Below, piece after piece: positions 1 to 8,657 of a DNA stretch of 43,890 nucleotides. The position numbers and the translations under genes are program-made. Numbering within the stretch: position 1 is the stretch's first letter; every line of letters begins with the position of its first letter. The DNA is from Gracilaria vermiculophylla (Eukaryota > Rhodophyta > Florideophyceae > Gracilariales > Gracilariaceae): NCBI GenBank assembly GCA_019155205.2, contig JAHNZQ020000004.1, forward strand, positions 4,168,758-4,212,647, in the 5' to 3' direction. Below the pieces are notes generated by a model. It was not told where the DNA came from. It searched no databases and saw only the letters and a list, made by a program, of their open reading frames with translations.

Positions 1-2
1 TA

Positions 3-152
3 GAAACCTGCGTTGATCGACAAGAGACTCCAACCGGAAAAGTAGATGAAGACTCAAGGGTGCTTGTCTTTACTTCCTCTGAGGTGGAACTCAACCGGCA
101 GATAAAGTATCAAGCCGGGAGCCCGCCCCGGCAGGTCTCGCTACTGTACTAA
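3..152 (+). other. open frame entering from left edge, unidentified
   Basis: An open frame enters from the left edge and runs 49 codons to a TAA at 150-152. The peptide is hydrophilic and acidic in its middle and matches no family I recognise. It lies just upstream of the decayed frame at 241-861 and could be the tail of the same mobile element or of a gene outside the window. No start, splice site or domain is visible. Chance is not excluded. Confidence 0.15.
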
Positions 153-240
153 TTACCTGCATAAATTATCTAAAATAAATAATATTTCTACCGTGCTTCA
201 AGGATATTGTAGCGCACGTGGGCAGGATTATGCAGCATGT

Positions 241-861
241 GGCCCAGCAAATAAAATACGAGCCCTCCTTAAGAATATTATACCTTAAGGCCAAACCACG
301 CTATTTCCGTAGGAGCCACTGTCCTACAGCTGTTCATACAAGAAACCGGGTGATGCTGCCTTTGGACTTTTCAAACGACTTCGGAAGAAATTTGATGTGG
401 TCGGTCCCGGCGATATGATGATAATAATGGACAGAAGTTTCACCTTGAACAAAGCAGTAAATGCGAAGGATGTTAGTTGGTTTAATTAGAAGGAACTGCT
501 GCGACAATTCTATGAAGTTCCAACTGATTTCAAGTCGTCAGCATATCATGTTTTACGTTTCTCGCATGTCAACCCCGAAATAGTGATGGTAAAACATTTT
601 TCGCCGGATGCAGCATGGCTCAGCTTTAAACTAACCAAGCGCTTTGTGTCGTCAGATGAAGTCAGAGCGCCGAGTTTCCGTTTACTGCAAAGTGAGGATG
701 TTGTTCTACCTGTTACACCTCTTTCTGAAGTGTCGTCACCGCAGAAAGGTAACCGCAAAGCGTACCCAGTGAAGAACGTATTGAATAGATACTGCGAGGG
801 CGATGAAGATAGTCGTTCTGTCTACTTTGCTAGAGGACGCGATCGGCGCAGTACCATTTAA
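241..861 (+). pseudogene. decayed protein-coding frame, probably from a mobile element
   Basis: One plus-strand frame reads protein-like sequence across the whole interval but is broken by in-frame stops at about 286, 310 and at 487-489 (TAG). The last open stretch starts at an ATG at 427 upstream of the 487 stop and continues to the TAA at 859-861. The segment downstream of the 487 stop is about 120 residues, with motifs such as YHVLRFSHVNP, FKLTKRFVSSDEVRAPSF and VKNVLNRYCEG. Similar composition on both sides of the stop suggests one gene broken by point mutations. I do not recognise the family. The neighbouring dead transposon and lack of other genes suggest mobile DNA, but this is inference. 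Confidence 0.4.
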
Positions 862-1058
862 GCTAACGTTGCATTGTTTAAACCATATATCCTGTTTATG
901 TTGGTCATTTTTCGTTATGTTTAGACGAGTTGAAAGCTGAGGGCATGCTCTACAACTTTTGTTCTGAGAGCCGATGGCCATTTCTGGGACCAAATGGAAG
1001 ATATCTCAGCTTCGACTGAGATGCCATTTGATATTTTTGATATAGATTGCTACACATA

Positions 1059-1078
1059 CAGACTGTTTCAAAAACATA
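1059..1078 (+). repeat. left terminal inverted repeat of the Tc1 element
   Basis: The sequence is CAGACTGTTTCAAAAACATA, preceded by TA at 1057-1058. An internal partial copy, GGTTCAAAAACATA, is at 1168-1181 in the same orientation. Confidence 0.92.
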
Positions 1079-1215
1079 CGCCATGCTGTGAAGTCTCAAA
1101 AAAACGAACAAATGTATACTGTACGCCTACAAAAATAGGTTTCAGAAAAAAGTAAAGTCAAAAAAACGGTTCAAAAACATATGATCATCAATAAAAAATC
1201 TTTACTGCGCGACGC

Positions 1216-2214
1216 TCAATAGTTTATTTTCCATCCTTTTTGCTGTATAACGCCAATGCAGCGTTTCGGCATCGAATTGATGTACTTTTCTACACTTGAA
1301 ACTGTTATAGATTTCCAGCAATTCTTAATACAGTTTTTGAGTTCAAAAACTGTCTGAAATTGCCTTCCATGCGCATAAACCATACTTACCAGCAGTCCCC
1401 AAACGTTTTCAATTGGGTTCAAATCTGGTGAGCGCGCCGGCAACTCTAAAACAGATACCTCAGGCTTCTGTAGCCCATTTTTGATTAAAGATGCAGTCTG
1501 TACAGGCGTATTATCCTGTTGAAAAATGAAATTCTCTTCATGGAAACATAAACCAAAAGGTAGCAAATAGTTGTATAGAACTTCTTGATATTTTTCTGCA
1601 TTCATGTTCGTGTCAATGAAGGCAATTTCCGTTAAACCGTTTTTAGAAATGCCCGCCCAGACCATTACAGAGCCTCCACCAGAGTGCCTGGTATATAATT
1701 CATGACGTTCCTTACGAAGATCGTGCCAATAATATTTGTAGCAATCTGGTCCGTCCTAATTGAACTTTTTTTCATCAGTAGAAAAAACATTTTCCCATTC
1801 TTTTTTTCCAGTAGACTTTTCCAGCACACCAGTCAATCTTCTTTTGCTTGTGATGGTCTTGGATAAAGACCGTTTTCTTCATTTTTTATTTTTTAATAAA
1901 TGTTTGCTGTTTATTCGCCTCCATATAGTTGATTTAGAAACGTTAAGATTGAGATTTATTCCATTTTTTTGCACGATACTTTTCCTTTGCATAAATCTCT
2001 TTTAATTTTTTTATCTGCTGGGCTGAGCTTCTTAGGGTGTCCAGGAGATCGTTTTAATCCATAAAGAGTCGGATTTTGGAGAAAAGCAGCTATTGTGACC
2101 CTAGAACGCTTCAAAGTTTTTAGCAATAGCACTGTTGGAATGTTTCTCGGCGTTTAACTTACCGATTTGAAGCTGTTCTTGCTTGGAAAGTGGCGGACCT
2201 AAACCCCAAGCCAT
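1216..2214 (-). pseudogene. Tc1/mariner transposase, broken by frameshifts and stops
   Basis: This would encode a cut-and-paste DDE transposase. The C-terminal 149 residues (1216-1665) are intact and contain MVWAGISKNG, the second catalytic Asp in QQDN, and SPDLNPIENVWG with the Glu 34 residues after that Asp (DD34E). The first catalytic Asp lies in the frame DEKKFN about 1770-1785, immediately followed by an in-frame TAG. The start is ATG at 2214 (MAWGLGPPLSKQEQ). The helix-turn-helix half continues in a different frame after about residue 30, with a GHPKKLSPADKK linker, and shifts again near 1980. At least two frameshifts and one nonsense change are therefore visible. It is a dead gene of recognisable family. 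Confidence 0.9.
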
Positions 2215-2320
2215 TTTTATTAGAAAGCAGGCGGTGCACATATCTTTTTGAAACGATTTTACATAGACTATGTGCAAAATCTAGCCTACAGTACAGTTTT
2301 GGCGCACTTTTGAGGGGTAA

Positions 2321-2340
2321 TATGTTTTTGAAACGCACTG
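2321..2340 (-). repeat. right terminal inverted repeat of the Tc1 element
   Basis: Read on the minus strand it is CAGTGCGTTTCAAAAACATA, matching the left end except for three bases at positions 4-6. TA follows at 2341-2342. A partial inner copy (minus strand CGTTTCAAAAAGATA) lies at 2241-2255. Confidence 0.92.
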
Positions 2341-2342
2341 TA

Positions 2343-3165
2343 TGTTTGTAGATCATACACCTCCACCGCCCACTTTTCCTCCGAGGAACGATGCCTGTCG
2401 CTGCAATAAAACTAAAGGGCTATTCGGGCCCGGGGCTGCCAAGGAGAGGTAGGAATACCCAAGGCAGAAGCTTTTTTCCCTTTTCATTTATCTACCGTCG
2501 CGCCAATCGTCCTTGATGCCCGAAAGTCGCCAAACTGCTTAGGGCGCAAGACTCTTGACCCTCGCGCAAGTTGCATCTGCAACTCACGGTCAACAGCGCC
2601 TTTCAAAGGCGCCGCTGTCGCCGCGGGGTGGGCAAAGTGGAAATCGGTTCGAACACATTGGGTTCTCGGGGTGAGGGGGACTGGAGCGAGCTGAAGATTG
2701 TCGGAGCTGCTATCAAGCGCCGCAAAGCGCTCGCTCCGCCCCAAAAAATCCTCTTCCACGTAAACCCATTTGAGTTTGCAGTATACCCGTCAAACTCCAT
2801 TTTCATCTTGCAACTAATGTCATCAATTGCATCAACTCATATCTATCAAGGATCCTGAGCTATATAGTAGATGCAACGCTGTATGACAGATGGTCGGGTA
2901 CGTACATAACTAGTTGGTGTTCGGACTTGGTAAACCTCACGTACTGGCCATAATCGTTTGCCTTTTGCTTGAGACAATCCAGTAACCTGAAGTACATATT
3001 TGGAAGATCAGAATCGACACCTCCTTTAGTTTGGCAGATAGATGAATGTATGAATCTGCTGTCCGTCAATACATGCACTACAGCAGATATTTCGTCAGCA
3101 TGGGCGCTGAACCCGACGCAGTTGATCACCTTAGTGAATTATTGTTGATTGGTTGGTATCCTGCG
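2343..3165. other. spacer between transposon and EMC2, no confident gene
   Basis: From about 2490 to 2760 the DNA is GC-richer than the transposon. Overlapping open frames exist on both strands (plus 2571-2858, minus 2484-2759), and neither resembles a known family. On the minus strand, 2860-3129 is open for 89 codons without an ATG at its start and encodes a mixed, protein-like peptide. It follows the EMC2 stop and could be an unrecognised downstream exon or part of its 3' UTR. I see no RNA gene or clear repeat. Confidence 0.3.
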
Positions 3166-4083
3166 CTAACACTTAATCATGCGCCTCTTGCCTGTGTGAA
3201 CGTTTGATCCAAGAGTAGTTGCGACGAATACACCACCAGAAAGAGCAGAAGGATTCGCGTACACAGCAGTTATTCCCTTTTTAGCAACGTTGAGCAACCT
3301 CATGGTTGTGTTCCTTTCCGTTTCAGGTGAGTCGTCAAGAAGCTCGCCATCCAAAAGCGAAGCGCAGACAAGCCATAAGCCATATAGGGCACGCAGATTG
3401 GGGGCAGGACGCAGCGCCAGACTAGTAGCATAGTGCTTGCGTGCCAGACAAAGGTGGTCAACGCCGCCCAAGGTGACATACACGTCTGCCACAAGCACGT
3501 GTGCGGCATGGTTTTCAGGGTCGATGACGAGTAGCTCATTGGCAGCGAATATTGCGTGGGCGTATCGATGAAGCTGCAGGGCAATGGAGCATGACTCGGC
3601 CCACGCATCGAAATCAGTGGTGAACAAATCGAGGTAGTGGTGCAGCAGGGCGGCCGCCTCCGGAAGCTTTTGCTGCGACTTGAGCAAAGCAATCTGCCTT
3701 TTGTACGCATTCTGCGAAAGTGGATATTCTGCGATGATGTGGATATACTCGTTTGCGGCAGCGACCCAGTCGCACTTTGCCTCAAGACTGAGTGCGCGCA
3801 GAAGGCGGGATCGCGGGCTGTTGGGGAATCTTTCCATGATGCGGGCCAAGGTGGAGGAGGCGGTGGCATTGTCTCGAATCTGGCAGGCGGCGATGAACAA
3901 TTGCTCGAGGATATCCCAGTACGGGCGCGAGGAGCAGCGATGGGCGTTGAGCGCCAAGGCGGCGTGCTGCACTACCAGCTGCGGTAGATACAGGGAGGCG
4001 TCGGCTATTGCGGACAGAAGGAGCGCGGCGGCGGGGGCGCTGTGAGAGGCGCGCGGCAGCAACGCGGCGATGGAGGCGGCCAT
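3166..4083 (-). CDS. EMC2: ER membrane protein complex subunit 2 (EMC2/TTC35)
   Basis: EMC2 is the cytosolic TPR-solenoid subunit of the ER membrane protein complex, which inserts tail-anchored and multipass proteins into the ER membrane. The product is 305 residues, near the roughly 300 typical of the family, and is helical with TPR-like repeats. Matching landmarks are FTTDFDAWAE, ANELLVIDPENHAAH, the stretch with TLGGVDHLCLARKHYATSL, and NLRALYGLWL, which follow the order seen in animal EMC2. I start at the ATG at 4083 (MAASIAALLPRA). The frame stays open about 30 codons further upstream but only from a TTG, with a stop beyond it. The last 35 residues diverge from the family. No intron is needed. 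The gene diverges from the unknown plus-strand gene at 4353. Confidence 0.88.
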   Translation of the reverse strand: MAASIAALLPRASHSAPAAALLLSAIADASLYLPQLVVQHAALALNAHRCSSRPYWDILEQLFIAACQIRDNATASSTLARIMERFPNSPRSRLLRALSLEAKCDWVAAANEYIHIIAEYPLSQNAYKRQIALLKSQQKLPEAAALLHHYLDLFTTDFDAWAESCSIALQLHRYAHAIFAANELLVIDPENHAAHVLVADVYVTLGGVDHLCLARKHYATSLALRPAPNLRALYGLWLVCASLLDGELLDDSPETERNTTMRLLNVAKKGITAVYANPSALSGGVFVATTLGSNVHTGKRRMIKC

Positions 4084-4352
4084 TTGGCAGCGCGGGGCGG
4101 CGACGGGGGCGGCAGAGACACTGAGTGGTGTGCTCGACGGGCGACCATGCGCCGGCGGAAGAGTGTCGGCCAAGTCTGCGCGGATGCATAAGCCGACTCA
4201 AAACAAAGCTGAAATCAACTTAGTACAGGCCGTGAGGCGTTGTGCCCCTCGCTCGCGCCGCGTAACTTTCGAACAAAAGCCTCCGCCCGACCGCTGACAC
4301 CGTCTCGTGGCGTGTCTCCATCCGCAGGCCCTCCCTCCTCCCTTATCGACAG
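4084..4352. promoter_or_regulatory. shared intergenic region of two divergent genes
   Basis: The EMC2 start (4083, minus) and the start of the unrecognised gene (4353, plus) are 269 bp apart and point away from each other, so any core promoters must lie here or overlap. The stretch is GC-rich and has no evident TATA box. The promoter role is inferred from position only. Confidence 0.4.
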
Positions 4353-5015
4353 ATGGCCATGTTCACGCATCAAGTCCCTCAAAACGTCGATGAGCCTATG
4401 TCCGACGCCCATTCCGATGGCAACTCCACCATCGCCGACGACGAGCTCATACATATTTCGCCCAGCGCCTTCCAGCCTTGGCGCGCAGAGATCAACCGTC
4501 TTGCTCTGGAACTTACCGCGCAACAGCCCGTAGAGAATCGCACCGAGACTGAGCGCAACCACAGCAAGGAAGTGGCCACCATCTCTTGCAACTACCAACT
4601 GGTCTGGCTTAATGACTGTGTCCTCGGCGTGGAAAACGCCTTCCCCACCGGAAATGTCGCAAAGTCGCCCGCCCAAGACTTTTTCAACGCCTTGTGCATC
4701 TTAGGGCCTGAGCAGTTCATCAAGTGGAGTCGCCAAGTCCCCAAACCCCAAGCTGACGATGACATACCTCCGGAAGCTCTGCTCTCCGACCTCGGAATGA
4801 TTCACACTCGAAACACTCTTAAACGTGCCAGCGACTTGCAAGATGGGGATTTACAACAAACCGTCTTGAAACAACTAATTCTTTTAAAGGAGGTACTGCT
4901 CGAATCTCCAGCGCCCACTATTCTTGCTTCTTTAACTCCCGCCATTGCTCGCGTTTTATATGACCATCTGCGATCGAAACTCGATCAAATACCTATCTTT
5001 CTGCCTCATCTATAA
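4353..5015 (+). CDS. unrecognised 220-residue protein
   Basis: This is an intronless frame of 220 residues starting at an ATG (MAMFTHQVPQNV; a second ATG follows two codons later). I do not recognise the family. The N-terminal 45 residues are acidic, Ser/Asp-rich and probably disordered. The rest reads as amphipathic helices, with a Leu-rich C-terminal region (LKQLILLKEVLLE, IARVLYDHLRSKL). There is no signal peptide, membrane segment or Cys/His cluster. Even composition, an ATG start and a regular position between EMC2 and a convergent membrane-protein gene support a real gene. A small helical subunit of a larger complex would fit its shape, but that is a guess. Confidence 0.65.
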   Translation: MAMFTHQVPQNVDEPMSDAHSDGNSTIADDELIHISPSAFQPWRAEINRLALELTAQQPVENRTETERNHSKEVATISCNYQLVWLNDCVLGVENAFPTGNVAKSPAQDFFNALCILGPEQFIKWSRQVPKPQADDDIPPEALLSDLGMIHTRNTLKRASDLQDGDLQQTVLKQLILLKEVLLESPAPTILASLTPAIARVLYDHLRSKLDQIPIFLPHL

Positions 5016-5335
5016 CAGTATTAGCCATAGAGCTCGATTGGAACCGACTGCCTGTCATGTGCAACCATTCATTTTACTCTACACCTTGCTCTTTTGAATT
5101 CCATTCTTGCTTACTTCAACACCTTACGCTTTCGCGTCTTATCAACTTCTAATATTACGATAGCAATAGTATTTCATTAGTTTCACTCTAGTAATCGTTA
5201 AAGGTTACCCAGAAAACAACCCATACCTACTTTTTGTGCACACGACCCCAGTTATTTAAAGTCGAACATTCGTCCGCATCTTTCATGACTCCAAGTATCC
5301 CTCGCCACTATCGCCGCGGAAGCGAACTGTGCTTG
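5016..5335. other. convergent 3' spacer
   Basis: This is 320 bp between the ends of two converging genes. It is AT-richer than either gene and has no open frame or repeat of note. It probably holds both 3' UTRs. Confidence 0.5.
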
Positions 5336-6043
5336 TTACTGCGCGTCACCTATGGTCACGGCCAACTCATAAGGATGAACAACATAGCCCAACACGGTGA
5401 GAAATAGTGCAACAACTCCAAGCGACACGTATTCTAGCAAAGCGATGGGCAAGAACGCTTCATAAACTAGCAAAACGACCATCGAGAGAAGAATGCCCAC
5501 TAGAGTGAGCAGACAAATCGGCAAAACCCAGTATGATGCCTTCTGCGTCGCGGACTCAGGCCCCGAAACCAGTCTCAATGCCATTACCATACATGTGGAC
5601 CATATCGCAAAGCCCAAGGCCGTCAATCCGACCGCCACCGAATGAATACGGAGATCCGTGTAGAAAGCAGAGATACATCCCATGAAGATGGCGGTTAGGG
5701 ACCCGGCAAAAAGAGAGATTCGAGCTAATCTTCTAAACTTAGGAATAGAAGACTCGTCTGCTTCATTTGAATGTCGAAAATACGCGTTGCTAACAGAGGC
5801 AAATGTCACAAACACATTCAATACGAATAGAATCGCGGTTAAACATAACATGACCGAGAATATAGGACTTTGTTTAGAATCATAGTGCGCGTCGGAGACA
5901 AATGGAATCCCTTCAAGCTTGCGCCATTTGGCTTGCCAGGCGTATGTGAGTGCCACAGAAAGTGAAGACGTAAACACAATAGCTCCGGCAGTAAGGGATG
6001 GAAAGACAGATCCTCGAATACAGAAGCGATTACTGCGTTGCAT
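5336..6043 (-). CDS. Frag1/DRAM/Sfk1-family multipass membrane protein
   Basis: The product has 235 residues with about six hydrophobic segments (roughly 13-33, 60-82, 107-128, 137-160, 172-195, 205-225). After the first segment comes GIPFVSDAHYDSKQSPIF, which matches the family's conserved 'P-x-I-S-D-x-G...P-E-x-x-I-F' loop. RRLARISLFAG, FYTDLRIHSVAVGLTALGF and the surrounding helices fit the second half of the fold. Known members act at the plasma membrane, Golgi or lysosome (Sfk1 in phosphoinositide and lipid asymmetry, DRAM in autophagy, PGAP2/Frag1 in GPI-anchor remodelling). Which role applies here cannot be told. The start is the ATG at 6043. No intron is seen. Confidence 0.75.
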   Translation of the reverse strand: MQRSNRFCIRGSVFPSLTAGAIVFTSSLSVALTYAWQAKWRKLEGIPFVSDAHYDSKQSPIFSVMLCLTAILFVLNVFVTFASVSNAYFRHSNEADESSIPKFRRLARISLFAGSLTAIFMGCISAFYTDLRIHSVAVGLTALGFAIWSTCMVMALRLVSGPESATQKASYWVLPICLLTLVGILLSMVVLLVYEAFLPIALLEYVSLGVVALFLTVLGYVVHPYELAVTIGDAQ

Positions 6044-8657
6044 ACAATATCACAAATCAACTGGTCGCGGCTCGCTTTGGCAATCAAAGGAAAGGAAAGA
6101 CTCTGACGAAGCTACACTTCTGTATCGAAGGCAAAGTCCTTAATCAACAGTTGAGCTTCCAACGGGCAGCTATGTGAATGAATAGTCAAAACCCCAGTCG
6201 TGACGGACTCTGGAGGGGCCAAAAAGTGACAGTCTTATGTTTTGGAACGAAGCGTTCGAAGACTTAACTGCGCTAGGTTTCCCAACAGCGTAAATTTGAC
6301 GGTCTCCTTCGCGTTTGAAAGCGAATTGTTGAGCAATAAATGTATCAAGTGGAACCGTGGAAGAGACCCAACGATGTCTTCGGCCAGGGCAATCTTCGAC
6401 GCCCATAAATACCGTGTAAAGCCTATGTCTCAGTGAAAAAAGGTGTACAGGACATGTACTTGTTACTACTGACCCTAAAATTCTCCGGACTTGATAGTCT
6501 GAGTTGCGAAGCTTTCCGTGACTTCCAAGAGGTGACGGGATACGCACCACCGGATTTTACTTAGATGACATTCAAACGTTCATCCTGAGAGTTTAGCAAT
6601 TCAACAACAGACTCAGAGAGCCTCGGCAGCTGCGCGAGTAGAACGGCTCTCGTATACAGTAGATGAAACTTGACCTGGTCCAAAACATTTCCTCTACTGT
6701 ATTTTTTAATTCTGGCTGAACAATTCGCAATCCACAATACTCCAAGGTATGAAAGTACGCCGCTACATTCCATGTCCCCTGCAGAGACCCGGCCTCATTA
6801 ACTTGCTGCAATGAGAAAACTCACACGACCAATATGCCGATTTACAAAATGTGCGCTTCTTCTGCATTTCTCCCAAATGAGCCAAACATTGGGTTCAGAT
6901 GTTGTTTCAAGAGCGTATTTCTGACAAACTACTTCCTATTCTTCGTGAGTCAAAAGGCATCCCCAGAAACACAGAAATAGTCAGTTTTTTTAGTCACACT
7001 GTACTTTGCATTCGAGATCAACTACATTTCGAGTGATCTTCTTCAAATCCTAACCACCTGCATATAATAAACCCCTTTGAGTAGTCGGCAAGACTTGGAC
7101 TCCATTGCTAACGTAAATTCTGGTTGGTTCACACATCTCCTTTGTTCTTTGAAGAAACGATTGGCATTGATTGACATGGTGTTTTGGTAAGAAACAATAC
7201 CTGATAAATTCAGAGTGGATGAATTGATGGATAAAAGTGTATAATACGTTTGACAATTGTGGGTTGGTGTGCGTGGCATAGGTGGAAACGGAAAATGACT
7301 TATGACTATCAACTGTTATTAACTCTTTAGTTCTTCAGATTAGTCTGTGGTGTTTTGACACAGAGTTGGTCTTTCTGATTTAGATTATGAATCACTTGTC
7401 AAGGGTGACACGATCGTGCACTTTTCTAAACGAGAAAAAATGTGGTGTTCGTAGGTTCTTCCTCACAAAGTTGCAAATAATATTTGTAAATGAAGTGAGA
7501 TCAATTTCTAATGAATATCCTACCATTACCGCTTGTCATATCCTTGAATAATGTAGAAAAATGCGAAAAAACTCGATATGACTCGACACTCAATTTGCAA
7601 AAGTATTTTTTTGTTCTTTAGTAATCATACCAGTAGAAGCCATTGCGGTTTTCAGCTTTCCTCAAGAGAGAAAAACTACCTCTTATAGAAGTCTTCTTGA
7701 CAGGAGTGGCATACCATATTAAAGAAGAAAAAGAAGAAAATTTCATTAGAAGCTCATGGTCTTTCAGGTTGTATCAATACGCTTTTCAAACTGTTTTAGA
7801 CGTCATCGTTTTAAACGTCACATTCATCCAGAAGCATAGATAAAGTTATTTGATAGTTACTAAACTCCTCTGTTAGTTTTGCAGAACGTGCAAAAGCTCA
7901 GCGCGACGTCCAATTAGCTTCGATATAGCCGAAGGCGTTGGTGTTTGAGGTCTAATATCTCGTTTTTTTGTGTAACGCATTTTAATTAGCAAAGCTCACT
8001 TTCAAGATTGGCTAATAGCCCACTGTGTAGCTCGAGCACTGAGGTTCTTGCTTTGTGATATCGACTTTTAGGTAAATCTTAGGTTAAAGTAGCGAGGCTT
8101 CTGTTCTTATTTTTGTCAGTTCCAATTCCCATCAATAAGGGAGGGTTTTGAGGAAAGAGTATTTCCTTCTTTTGCCTGGATGTTCTGAAGTGTAACTTTT
8201 CAGGATCTTGTGCTGATCGCATTTACGCTCATCTTTTATATCACAAGTTATATCTTCCACTTACTGGTCTCCAAACCCAGAAGACACGGAAAAGAGAAGG
8301 GGATTTTGTGGTGCATCTCAAAGACAATGATCGACATGCAAATAAATGATGATAGCCATTCAAAAACCCAATGCTGTTTGGTTCGTTCACTCTCTAAAAG
8401 ACCGGCGTATTTCCCAAGAGCAGTGATAATCTGGTTTGTACGTTATGTAAGGTATATACTGGAGGAGACAGTAAAGTAGGCTACCTCTGGTCGGAACTGC
8501 ATTCTGCGGGTCCGGAAATTAAAATAAAGGCAATTTTGAAAGCAGAGTTGTTTCATGTCTCCACTCCTTCCCCGCTCGGCTTTGAATCATCTGTTTAGAC
8601 GTGATGCAACATGAAATCTTCGCCTTGCCCCCATCATCCAGATTAGCATTTTGAGAC
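6044..8657. other. gene-poor spacer
   Basis: These 2.6 kb lie upstream of both flanking genes. I see only short open frames with biased, unconvincing sequence. Minus strand 6561-6811 is the exception and is listed separately. From about 6900 onward the DNA is AT-rich and looks non-coding. No tRNA, terminal repeats or tandem arrays were recognised. Confidence 0.45.
6561..6811 (-). pseudogene. possible decayed coding fragment, family unknown
   Basis: Two overlapping minus-strand frames each read protein-like in a different part. One carries GTWNVAAYFHTLEYCGLRI and QPELKNTVEEM in the upstream half. The other carries VLDQVKFHLLYTRAV and LPRLSESVVELLNSQDE in the downstream half. A single frameshift near 6680 would join them. 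Neither begins with a convincing start, and I know no matching family. It may be a gene relic or chance. Confidence 0.2.

Larger units (their letters stand above)
1059..2340 (-). mobile_element. Tc1/mariner DNA transposon, complete ends, inactivated
   Basis: This 1282-bp element is bounded by 20-bp terminal inverted repeats (1059-1078 and 2321-2340) that differ at three positions. It is flanked on both sides by TA (1057-1058 and 2341-2342), the target duplication expected of Tc1/mariner. Length, a single transposase reading toward the left end, and a DD34E catalytic pattern place it in the Tc1 group. Shorter copies of the repeat core lie about 100 bp inside each end, as in IR/DR-type elements. 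The transposase is broken, so the copy should not move by itself. Confidence 0.93.

Noticed and set aside
2645..2660. GGTTCGAAC, a tRNA T-loop-like string (also near 19890)
   Set aside because: No D-arm, anticodon arm or acceptor pairing could be found at the right distances.
2860..3129. FSAHADE in a minus-strand frame, recalling the metallo-beta-lactamase/CPSF FSAHAD motif
   Set aside because: Only a short string matches. There is no metal-binding HxHxDH motif nearby and no start codon.
3782..4201. ATG-started 139-codon minus-strand frame overlapping the EMC2 N-terminus
   Set aside because: It is out of phase with EMC2 and reads Arg/Pro/Ser-rich. The EMC2 phase matches a known family.
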